Of a stretch of DNA of 6,158 nucleotides, positions 1-4,968 are shown one piece after another (position 1 is the first letter of the stretch; each line of letters starts with the position of its first letter). Both the position numbers and the translations under genes were made by a program. The DNA is from Bacillota bacterium (GTDB lineage Bacteria; Bacillota; Clostridia; Acetivibrionales; DSM-2933): contig JAUZPS010000297.1 of the NCBI GenBank assembly GCA_030705945.1, positions 1-6,158 on the forward strand, written 5' to 3'. The notes beneath the pieces were generated by a model. The model worked only from the letters and a program-made list of their open reading frames with translations, was not told the DNA's origin and searched no databases.

Positions 1-123
1 AGTATGGTTGTACCGCCTATTCCAGAGTATCATTTTGCAATCGTAGATATTAATTACAGTGGTGTAAAAACTCAAGCTGTCAATGTTAATGGAAAGATTA
101 TTGATTCGTTTCAAATAAAGTAG
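1..123 (+). CDS. C-terminal end of a protein, possibly a metallophosphoesterase (partial)
   Basis: An open frame enters from the left edge in frame 1 and ends at TAG 121-123, giving the last 40 residues of a protein. The peptide (…PEYHFAIVDINYSG…VNVNGKIIDSFQIK) reads as alternating beta-strand segments: a strand, a turn, then a closing strand containing the pattern GKIIDSF. This pattern resembles the C-terminal strands of calcineurin-like metallophosphoesterases, but no metal-binding residue lies in the visible part, so that is a guess from style rather than from a diagnostic motif. The codon usage and the clean stop argue that it is a real gene end and not random sequence. No terminator follows it: 124-187 contains only a short tandem AAAGGTG repeat before the next start codon. 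Confidence 0.5.
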   Translation, partial: SMVVPPIPEYHFAIVDINYSGVKTQAVNVNGKIIDSFQIK

Positions 124-187
124 TAAGGATGAAATTAAAGGTGAAAGGTGAAAATCAAGAAGTATATTATTGGGGAATGAGGTAATT

Positions 188-262
188 ATGAAGAGAATTT
201 GGGAACTTGAAGACTTGATAGATCATTTTACATTTTTACAACATGAACTAAAATTGATAGGT
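188..262 (+). pseudogene. N-terminal remnant of a Tn3-family transposase (DUF4158 type)
   Basis: The ATG at 188 has a reasonable ribosome binding site (TGAGG, 178-182) and opens with MKRIWELEDLIDHF and then LQHELKLIG. This is the characteristic start of DUF4158-containing Tn3-family transposases, whose N termini usually read like MKR-W-x-x-EELIEHWTLLP-EL-LLGNKTG. Intact members are about 950-1000 residues. Here the resemblance stops after about 25 codons, at the point where the family has LxNKTGATRLGFA. The frame then runs into unrelated sequence, the antisense of the next gene, and stops at TGA near 332. What is left is therefore the 5' end of a transposase gene whose remaining ~97% was deleted. 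No resolvase or terminal inverted repeat is recognisable nearby. It should have no activity. Confidence 0.7.
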
Positions 263-563
263 TACTTCACCTTGTCAGTTTCTGCAGGCAACTTCCAATT
301 GATTTTATATTTTTCTCTTAATATCTTTTTCTGAAGACTCCATACTCTATGACAATAACCTAGCTTTTTTTCAACGCCTTGATTCTCCAATATCTTTTCT
401 GCTTGACTCTAGCTTCTTCAACAATAGGAGACAGCTCTGAATCATTTTCATTAAAATTTATTAATTTTCTATTTTCTATATATCTCATGATGCTGCTAAC
501 AACATTATAAATTACAGCCAATACAAATAGAAGTAATATAAACAACTCAAATTTAATCTTCAT
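262..563 (-). pseudogene. Small single-span membrane protein gene with a one-base frameshift
   Basis: The start is ATG at 563 (complement), preceded by AGGAGGGG (568-575) at ideal spacing, so it is preferred over an in-frame start 24 bases upstream. The protein begins MKIKFELFILLLFVLAVIYN, one membrane span at residues ~5-25. A charged stretch follows (…SPIVEEARVKQKRYW…), and the frame ends at TAG 360-362 just after ALKKS. Adding one A to the seven-A run (366-372 on the plus strand) joins this frame to a second open one, reading GYCHRVWSLQKK, then REKYKINWKLPAE, ending at TAA 262-264. That tail looks like the conserved C terminus of small clostridial membrane proteins of unknown role (typically GxCHxYWxxKKxILKEKYGIxWxxPAELNP). 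The restored product is about 100 residues; I know no function. The frameshift is either a real inactivation, phase variation or a sequencing slip in the homopolymer. Confidence 0.7.
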
Positions 564-567
564 TATA

Positions 568-575
568 CCCCTCCT
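568..575 (-). promoter_or_regulatory. Ribosome binding site of the frameshifted membrane-protein gene
   Basis: Read on the minus strand this is AGGAGGGG followed by TATA and ATG. It decides the start at 563 and shows that the gene was once well translated. A possible but weak TTGAGA/TATTTT promoter pair lies just upstream on the minus strand; I do not rely on it. Confidence 0.65.
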
Positions 576-597
576 CAACCAAACCAAAATAAACTCT

Positions 598-717
598 TTG
601 GTTACAATCTCAACATTTGATAGAAGAATGAATGACTTAATTAGTGTAGGAGTGACACCCCGATTTTCAGATGTGGAACTTCCTCCACTAGATATGACAA
701 GGATTGTAGCAGGATAA
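598..717 (+). pseudogene. Orphan coding tail without start or promoter (unrecognised)
   Basis: A frame open from about 562 reads, from 601, as VTISTFDRRMNDLISVGV and then TPRFSDVELPPLDMTRIVAG before the TAA at 715-717. Residue composition and codon use (GAT, GTG, CCT, AGG, GCA in sensible positions) look like real coding sequence. There is no ATG with a ribosome binding site: the only internal ATG (628) has none, and upstream the frame runs into the leader of the opposite-strand gene. The best explanation is the C-terminal end of a gene whose 5' part was lost in the same rearrangements that left the transposase stub. I do not recognise the family. It could also be chance. Confidence 0.35.
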
Positions 718-727
718 GAATCACAAT

Positions 728-765
728 AAAACGCTTATATTTTGAAAAATGCCCTGTTGCGTTTT
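728..765. terminator. AAAACGC/GCGTTTT hairpin
   Basis: AAAACGC (728-734) and GCGTTTT (759-765) form a perfect 7-bp stem around a 24-base, mostly AT loop. It lies 10 bases after the orphan coding tail, and the 3' arm itself supplies a T run. It could be that lost gene's terminator, although the long loop makes it weaker than the next hairpin. Confidence 0.35.
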
Positions 766-773
766 CTCTATAG

Positions 774-814
774 AGTCCAGAAGTCGTTGTGTGTAGCGAA
801 TCTCTGGACTTTTG
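774..814 (+). terminator. Rho-independent terminator with nested stem
   Basis: AGTCCAGA (774-781) pairs perfectly with TCTGGACT (803-810), followed by a short T tract (TTTTG, 810-814). The 21-base loop can form its own small stem (TCGTT with AGCGA). It stops plus-strand transcription from the debris region and insulates the 969 gene. Confidence 0.65.
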
Positions 815-890
815 TTATATTTAATTAGATGTAATTCACAACGTTGTGCTTTATTAATTTTTGACATAGTTTAGCCCTAACTCATATCAA

Positions 891-919
891 TAGACAGCAA
901 AATTAAATAATGGTAAAAT
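891..919 (+). promoter_or_regulatory. Candidate sigma-A promoter for the 969 gene
   Basis: TAGACA (891-896), 17 bases, then TAAAAT (914-919): five of six matches to each consensus hexamer at optimal spacing, about 50 bases before the start codon. A second perfect -35 hexamer, TTGACA (861-866), lies upstream but its -10 (ATATCA, 884-889) is poorer, so it may be a weaker alternative. Confidence 0.5.
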
Positions 920-968
920 CTATATAAATATTAACACTTTGATTGATGGTCTCAAAGGAGGCGTTATT

Positions 969-1751
969 TTGAACGAAAAAATTAGAAATATATTAAAGAA
1001 ATTTAGAATTATTATCACTTTGCTCCTTACAATAGCTATTTCTATTTCTATAAACATTGGTGTGGATAAATGGAGAGAATATAAGTATAAACCTCTTTTT
1101 GAGAAATATTTATCAGAAAGATATACAGAGGAAATGGTTGTGTCAAGTATTTATAAGGGTTCAAAGTGGGGCGAATACGAATGCTATACATATCCTAAAA
1201 GGAATCCTAACATGTACTTTTATACATTTCTAAAAAAAGATAAAACAACTAATGGCTATGTGTTTAGTGACCATTATTTTCAGACTTTATGGCAGGGAGA
1301 AGTACAAAGCGAAGTTGAGGAATATATAAAAACATTCTTTGACAATATTCACTCAGTAAACTTTATGATTATGGGTAAGCCTCAATATGATAAAGACCCG
1401 ATTCAATATGTATTTGATTTTAAGAATTACATTCCTAAAAGTAAAGTACCCACTTATGATGAAATCAAGGGTAATTCAGATATAAAAGAATACTATAAGA
1501 CCTTGGATATTAATATTATTGGCGAATTAAAAGCCAGAGACATAGAAAAAGAAAATAATAATGTACTTAAAGTAGTTATGTTTATTAAAGAGAAAGGATA
1601 CAATATAGACCATTTAACAGTTTCCTATGGACACGGCGCTAAAAGTGGAAATAATAGTTCCTTCTCCACTGATTCAGATAATATGTATCTATTTGATAAA
1701 AGAGAAATTGATAATATCAAATCTGTAGATGATATAAAAAAGTTAAAATAA
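969..1751 (+). CDS. Membrane-anchored protein of unknown function (TTG start)
   Basis: The start is TTG at 969, chosen because AAAGGAGG (954-961) sits exactly 7 bases upstream. An in-frame TTG at 939 has no ribosome binding site. The 260-residue product has a short basic N terminus (MNEKIRNILKKFR), one hydrophobic span at about residues 13-31, and then ~230 hydrophilic residues rich in Tyr, Lys, Asp and Glu, so it is probably a signal-anchored protein with its bulk outside the membrane. No cysteine lipobox or catalytic motif stands out. Aromatic-rich stretches such as GEYECYTYPKRNP and NPNMYFYTFLKK suggest a beta-rich domain. It stands alone, with its own promoter, a terminator on each side and no operon partner. 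I do not recognise the family. A substrate-binding or host-interaction role would be speculation. Confidence 0.8.
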   Translation: MNEKIRNILKKFRIIITLLLTIAISISINIGVDKWREYKYKPLFEKYLSERYTEEMVVSSIYKGSKWGEYECYTYPKRNPNMYFYTFLKKDKTTNGYVFSDHYFQTLWQGEVQSEVEEYIKTFFDNIHSVNFMIMGKPQYDKDPIQYVFDFKNYIPKSKVPTYDEIKGNSDIKEYYKTLDINIIGELKARDIEKENNNVLKVVMFIKEKGYNIDHLTVSYGHGAKSGNNSSFSTDSDNMYLFDKREIDNIKSVDDIKKLK

Positions 1752-1760
1752 AATTATGGT

Positions 1761-1868
1761 AGCACGTTTCGTGTTTGTCAATAATATGGACTCCTGACAT
1801 GTGGAGTGCGTAGTTCGGCTCGATAGAAAACGCAGTTGAAAGCCTTGAGAATAGAGGGCTTTTCTCTT
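1761..1868 (+). terminator. Hairpin array ending in a rho-independent terminator
   Basis: Four consecutive stems follow the 969 gene: AGCACG/CGTGTT with a 3-base loop (1761-1775); ACTCC/GGAGT (from about 1790 to 1806); TGCG/CGCA (1807-1810 with 1831-1834); and AAAGCCTT pairing with AGGGCTTT (with one G-T pair) around a GAGAATAG loop, followed by TTTTCTCTTTT. The last stem is a convincing terminator. The earlier stems, packed back to back, are more structure than termination needs and could be a 3'-UTR-derived or separate small RNA. Confidence 0.65.
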
Positions 1869-2094
1869 TTATTGATATATATCTATAAATAATTTAGGTG
1901 TTGAGGCGTTATTATTTACTATCACTACATCATTTATTATTCTGATTTTAATTATTATTTTAAATACTATAAACATGAGCGTTAACCCTATAATCAGCCC
2001 ATTAATACAGACTTCCAAAACCAACCGAAACACAGATGCGCCACACATAAGAAGCGTGTCTGGCTTGCCAAAAAAAAATGGTTGAAAGATATAC

Positions 2095-2128
2095 AATTTA
2101 GCATTAATGTATTCCTCAATGCTAAAGT
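2095..2128. repeat. TTTAGCATT/AATGCTAAA inverted repeat
   Basis: Perfect 9-bp arms (2097-2105 and 2118-2126) around a 12-base loop, extended by a T-G and an A-T pair. Further out, AAAGATA (from ~2087) can pair with TATCTTT (2128-2134) across a bulge, giving a longer imperfect hairpin. It lies ~160 bases past the chemoreceptor stop and may act as a distal transcript end on the minus strand. It could also be a mobile-element scar. Confidence 0.5.
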
Positions 2129-2159
2129 ATCTTTATAATAAAAGCATTCCTGTAATTAA

Positions 2160-2207
2160 GTTATATGACCTTTGAAAATAAAAGTGCCCTCTGTTAAAAT
2201 ACGGTGT
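2160..2207. mobile_element. Possible remnant of an IS21-like element end
   Basis: The stretch TGACCTTTGAAAATAAAAG followed by TGCCCTCTGTTAAAATACGG resembles the repeated terminal motifs of clostridial IS21-family elements, in which blocks like GAAAATAAAAGTG recur near the ends. Only one block is present and no istA/istB gene is nearby, so if real it is a scar. This rests on recalled sequence style alone. Confidence 0.25.
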
Positions 2208-2229
2208 ATAAGAGCCTGCAAGGTCTTAT
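2208..2229. repeat. ATAAGA/TCTTAT hairpin after the chemoreceptor gene
   Basis: ATAAGA (2208-2213) pairs with TCTTAT (2224-2229), and after one mismatch a C-G pair and a wobble continue the stem. It lies ~60 bases past the chemoreceptor stop. There is no U tract on the minus strand, so it is at best a weak terminator or an mRNA-stabilising end. Confidence 0.35.
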
Positions 2230-2287
2230 CACTAATTAACTTAACCATTCATACACAAAAATTGTTACATCCTCTGAAAAGAAAGAT

Positions 2288-4042
2288 TTATAGTTTAAAC
2301 AAACTTACTATTTTATTTAATTGATTTGCTATATCTGCTAATTGGTTGCTATGCCCAGCTATTTGCCCCATAGATGTAATTTGTTCTTCAGTTGACACTG
2401 ATACTTCTTGCGTACTTGCTGAATTATTTGCCGCAATTATAGTAATTCCATTAATTATATCCCGTAGCTTTTCAGAGTTATCTGATATATTAGTACTTGA
2501 CTCAATTAATTTATTTATGCTTTCTTGCATTTTAGCAATTCCACCATCTATTTGTATATACTTTTCCAGTGTAGCATCTATGCTGCTTTTCTGCTCTTTA
2601 TTGTATTCATTTACAGAACTCATTACTGAGAAGGTATCTCTTAAATTGTTAAACAATGTATTAACAACCACATCTATTTCTTTTGTGGACATAGATGATT
2701 TCTCTGCAAGTTTTCTTATTTCATCTGCAACAACAGCAAACCCTCGACCGTTATCACCAGCTCGCGCCGCTTCTATAGCTGCATTCAATGCAAGAAGATT
2801 TGTTTGTTCAGCTATTGATGCAATAACACGGCTTGCTTGTCCTATTTGCTCTGAGTTTTTATTTGTTACAGATAACTTGTTTTGTATTTTTTCAATCGCG
2901 CTACTTGTTTGCTCTGATTTTTTCAGTACATCATCAACAGATTTTTTACCTATGGCTACACAATCGCTCATATTTCTAGATGAATTTATTAACTCGCTTA
3001 TTAACTCATTATTCTGCTTTACTTTGCCGTCCAGTATGCTTACTTTGTTAAATCCTTCTTCTGTGTCAACAGCTTGATCGTGAACATTTTGGGCTATACT
3101 GTTTATTCCTTTTGCTACATTTTCTATTGATATAGACGTTTCCTTAGAAACAGATGAAAGTGTTTTTGAAGAGACAACTAATTCTTTAGAAATATTTATT
3201 ATTTTATTCAATACTTTAGAAGTCTGAACTCTTATATTTTCTATTCCTTGCGCCAATGTTGCCAGCTCATCGTTCCTTTCTAAGAATTTTCTATCTAAAT
3301 TATACGAGTAATCATTGTCCGCGATTTTAGTAATTGCTTCTACAACTTTTTTGATTGGCTTTGTTACCATTTTTTTTATTAACCAATAAAATACCAAGAT
3401 TGTAATTATGGTAATAACAAAAATCGAGATTATAGCTGTATATTGAAAACGCTTTATTAATGCCAATGCATCATTAGCAATCATGTCGCATCCAACTGCG
3501 CCTACTATATCTCCATTAGAGTTCTTTATAGGCGCAAAACCTGATATCAAATTACCGTAAATATCATCATGGTAAATTTTTGTATATTTAGGTGTTCCAT
3601 TATCCAATGTAAGATCTGCCTCCACAGGGAACTTTTCTTCCTTATCACAATACCCATAGGCTAAAAAGTTTTCTCCGCCAATTTCATCTGATCCATCAAT
3701 AATGTATGTATAGGTGCCATCACTATTTCTTTTCATAGCATATAGGTATGTTGCAGTAGCATTTTGTTTAGCTTTATACATAAGCTTCTGCATTTCCGTA
3801 TAAAAATCTTTTTCACTATCATAGTTATTTACCAGTTTCTCATACTTATCACCATCTATGTAAGTTGCTGTAATACTTGATATTCCTAAAACATTTGATC
3901 CCATTAGTTTAACAGCTATTATATTGTTTGTTATAACAGCTATTAAATTTACAATTATACTAATAATAACTATACCTATTAGTGTCATTAATGAAAGCTT
4001 TGTACCTATTTGTGTAAGTTTATTTTTCAGTTTGAGTTTCAT
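2288..4042 (-). CDS. Methyl-accepting chemotaxis protein, Cache-type sensor
   Basis: This 584-residue receptor senses a ligand outside the cell and controls CheA/CheW at the poles. Start ATG at 4042 follows AGAAGGGAG with a 7-base gap. Order of parts: first membrane span ~16-43; extracellular sensor ~44-198 whose pattern (YLYAMKRNSDGTYTYIIDG, then SGFAPIKNSNGDIVGAVGCD at ~167-186) fits a single Cache/PAS-like fold; second span ~199-222; HAMP ~223-276, with the usual KPIKKV entry; and a long helical signalling domain ~290-584. The hairpin tip, with EQTNLLALNAAIEAARAG at 412-429 followed by GRGFAVVADEIRKLAEKS (432-449), is intact, so coupling to CheA/CheW is expected. Length is typical. No C-terminal CheR/CheB tether pentapeptide is seen; it ends SLFKL. 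No che genes are adjacent, so this is an orphan receptor locus. The ligand is not predictable here. Confidence 0.97.
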   Translation of the reverse strand: MKLKLKNKLTQIGTKLSLMTLIGIVIISIIVNLIAVITNNIIAVKLMGSNVLGISSITATYIDGDKYEKLVNNYDSEKDFYTEMQKLMYKAKQNATATYLYAMKRNSDGTYTYIIDGSDEIGGENFLAYGYCDKEEKFPVEADLTLDNGTPKYTKIYHDDIYGNLISGFAPIKNSNGDIVGAVGCDMIANDALALIKRFQYTAIISIFVITIITILVFYWLIKKMVTKPIKKVVEAITKIADNDYSYNLDRKFLERNDELATLAQGIENIRVQTSKVLNKIINISKELVVSSKTLSSVSKETSISIENVAKGINSIAQNVHDQAVDTEEGFNKVSILDGKVKQNNELISELINSSRNMSDCVAIGKKSVDDVLKKSEQTSSAIEKIQNKLSVTNKNSEQIGQASRVIASIAEQTNLLALNAAIEAARAGDNGRGFAVVADEIRKLAEKSSMSTKEIDVVVNTLFNNLRDTFSVMSSVNEYNKEQKSSIDATLEKYIQIDGGIAKMQESINKLIESSTNISDNSEKLRDIINGITIIAANNSASTQEVSVSTEEQITSMGQIAGHSNQLADIANQLNKIVSLFKL

Positions 4043-4049
4043 CCTGATT

Positions 4050-4058
4050 CTCCCTTCT
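4050..4058 (-). promoter_or_regulatory. Ribosome binding site of the chemoreceptor
   Basis: AGAAGGGAG on the minus strand, 7 bases before ATG 4042. TAGCTGG (4058-4064), touching its upstream edge, can pair with CCAGCTA (4127-4133) in the leader, so the leader may fold back close to this site. Confidence 0.6.
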
Positions 4059-4180
4059 AGCTGGTAGTACGAGTCAAAATATACACCCTATGAGGTATGT
4101 TGAACAGCATTATCAAATACGTCAATCCAGCTACAGCATAGCAATTAAAGTCAAACTCAGATATAGCCTTTGCTTGAACA

Positions 4181-4210
4181 ATTATACCAAAAAAGCCTTT
4201 GTTTTCTAAA
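4181..4210 (-). promoter_or_regulatory. Candidate sigma-A promoter for the chemoreceptor
   Basis: On the minus strand, TTTAGA (4205-4210), 18 bases, then TATAAT (4181-4186): a perfect -10 with a mediocre -35 at slightly long spacing. It would give a leader of about 130 bases and competes with, or adds to, the SigD-like site just upstream. Confidence 0.35.
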
Positions 4211-4215
4211 TTATA

Positions 4216-4242
4216 GTATCGTCAAAAGCGTTTACTTTCTTA
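4216..4242 (-). promoter_or_regulatory. Candidate SigD/FliA-type promoter for the chemoreceptor
   Basis: On the minus strand, TAAGAAAG, exactly 11 bases, then GACGATAC. The consensus for the motility sigma factor is TAAA-type -35, about 11-16 bases depending on how the boxes are drawn, and GCCGATAA. The -10 matches six of eight positions and the spacing is right. It points into the chemoreceptor gene, where such a promoter is biologically expected. It gives a ~165-base leader. Confidence 0.5.
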
Positions 4243-4269
4243 AGCTGTTTTTTAATGGGCAGAATATTG

Positions 4270-4452
4270 TCACCTGTTTCTTCCGTCAAAACCTATAAAA
4301 CAGAGGTATATAGGCTTAAATATTATCCAAATGCAAGTCAAGGAAATTATGCCGAACAAGGAATTGATGTTGATTTTGAAGTTGAAAGCTGAGCTACATA
4401 GGCTCATGACTAAACTGAGTATTACTAAAAATATAAATAATCTTTTAAACAT
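4270..4452 (-). CDS. Small secreted or membrane protein, unrecognised
   Basis: ATG at 4452 is preceded by GAGAGGTGG (4460-4468) with a 7-base gap, the main reason to accept it. The 60-residue product begins MFKRLFIFLVILSLVMSLCS: two basic residues, a hydrophobic core and small residues, as in a signal peptide. The cysteine context (MSLC) is not a proper lipobox. A second hydrophobic stretch (residues ~33-54, including LFGIISLTCIWIIFKPIYL) could span the membrane. It precedes the chemoreceptor on the same strand, but a 227-base gap with its own promoters separates them. The opposite strand is also open across the 3' half in a register sharing codon boundaries (see rejected items), so the C-terminal part may be read-through into unrelated sequence, meaning a truncated gene. 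Function unknown. Confidence 0.5.
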   Translation of the reverse strand: MFKRLFIFLVILSLVMSLCSSAFNFKININSLFGIISLTCIWIIFKPIYLCFIGFDGRNR

Positions 4453-4502
4453 AAGATTACCACCTCTCTAATGAATTGATTAATTGGTAAATGCCCATAG
4501 CA

Positions 4503-4536
4503 ATGTGATTAATAGAAATGCTTCTATTAATCACAT
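4503..4536. repeat. Perfect 15-bp-arm palindrome between divergent genes
   Basis: ATGTGATTAATAGAA (4503-4517) and TTCTATTAATCACAT (4522-4536) are exact inverted copies around ATGC, so the entire 34 bp, centre included, is a perfect palindrome. It lies 50 bases before the minus-strand ATG at 4452 and ~40 bases upstream of the -35 box of the padR promoter. No T run follows on either strand, so it is not an ordinary terminator. It could be an operator for a dimeric regulator, or an RNA hairpin in the leader of the minus-strand gene. Confidence 0.85.
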
Positions 4537-4577
4537 GTACCGATGCATAAATATAATTTGTTTAACTGAAAATTATA

Positions 4578-4607
4578 TTGACACCATATATCTCGGCACG
4601 ATATATT
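4578..4607 (+). promoter_or_regulatory. Promoter of the padR operon
   Basis: TTGACA (4578-4583, perfect), 18 bases, then TATATT (4602-4607, five of six). It lies ~30 bases before the start of the padR-family gene and is overlapped by the operator-like repeats. Confidence 0.6.
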
Positions 4608-4622
4608 TAATTATGATATATC
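4586..4622. promoter_or_regulatory. Likely PadR operator (repeated ATATATC/GATATAT half-sites)
   Basis: ATATATC (4586-4592) and GATATAT (4600-4606) form a 21-bp palindrome over the spacer and -10 of the promoter. A third copy, GATATATC (4615-4622), lies between the -10 and the ribosome binding site. PadR-family repressors usually bind AT-rich palindromes in their own promoters, so autorepression is the natural reading. That this particular PadR binds here is inference. Confidence 0.55.
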
Positions 4623-4638
4623 GAGAGGAGATACATGT

Positions 4639-4968
4639 ATGGATACGCAAAAAGCAATATATAGATACCTTCCAATGACAGAAACTATGTACTATATTCT
4701 ACTTTCCCTTACCGAGCCCAGACATGGATACGGTGTTATATTATATGTGGAGAAAATCACTAATGGCAGGATTAGAATTGGTGCAGGAACAATATATACT
4801 AGTCTCTCGAGATTGGAAAAGGATGGTCTGATTAAACCATATGCTGAAGAGGATAGAAGGAAATTTTTTGCGATTAGTGAAATTGGTTTAGCAGTAATAA
4901 AAACAGAAATATCTCGACTTAAAGAGTTATATGAGAATGGAAAAAAATTTGAGGAGGGCTCAATATGA
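4639..4968 (+). CDS. PadR-family transcriptional regulator
   Basis: A 109-residue cytoplasmic DNA-binding protein of the short PadR class (winged helix plus dimerising C-terminal helix). Motifs: LPMTETMYYILLSL (11-24), first helix; HGYGV (29-33), the hallmark turn; GTIYTSLSRLEKDGLI (50-65), the recognition helix; the wing around RRKFFAISEIGLAVI (73-87); and a final charged helix (~88-105). Start ATG at 4639 follows AGGAG (4626-4630) by 8 bases. A longer overlapping frame from 4484 has no support. It overlaps the next gene by four bases (ATGA), so the two are translationally coupled. A PadR followed by a DUF2812 membrane protein is a common Firmicutes pair. The effector is unknown. Autoregulation is likely through the palindrome in its promoter. 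Confidence 0.95.
   Translation: MDTQKAIYRYLPMTETMYYILLSLTEPRHGYGVILYVEKITNGRIRIGAGTIYTSLSRLEKDGLIKPYAEEDRRKFFAISEIGLAVIKTEISRLKELYENGKKFEEGSI

Larger units (their letters stand above)
1870..2287. other. Gene-free interval with hairpins
   Basis: No convincing gene is seen here. A minus-strand 75-codon frame (1869-2096) and an overlapping plus-strand frame (~1876-2083) are both open but neither has a ribosome binding site and a standard start. The plus-strand peptide has a hydrophobic segment followed by a polar tail, so an old gene fragment cannot be excluded. The rest holds two hairpins and a possible insertion-sequence end, listed separately. No clear U-tract terminator for the chemoreceptor gene is visible. 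Confidence 0.5.

Noticed and set aside
129..185. 18-residue peptide MKLKVKGENQEVYYWGMR between the first gene and the transposase stub
   Set aside because: Too short, with only a very close and weak TAAGG upstream; no way to tell it from chance.
1755..1868. T-box or tRNA-like leader
   Set aside because: It follows rather than precedes a gene and lacks the T-box core GGTGGTACCGCG; no cloverleaf can be drawn.
1869..2096. 75-codon minus-strand frame with a hydrophobic middle
   Set aside because: Starts at TTG with no proper ribosome binding site, no recognisable family, and the opposite strand is equally open.
2346..3077. 243-codon plus-strand open frame
   Set aside because: It is the antisense of the chemoreceptor signalling domain, has Ser/Leu/Ile-rich composition typical of such shadows and no ribosome binding site.
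4210..4392. Plus-strand frame containing KTYKTEVYRLKYYPN and GIDVDFEVES
   Set aside because: The peptide looks protein-like and could be the tail of a lost gene, but it has no ribosome binding site, covers the candidate SigD promoter and shares codon boundaries with the better-supported minus-strand ORF, which can create a mirror frame.
4484..4678. 64-codon plus-strand frame overlapping the padR start
   Set aside because: It runs through the palindrome, promoter and operator and overlaps the padR gene out of frame; no ribosome binding site.
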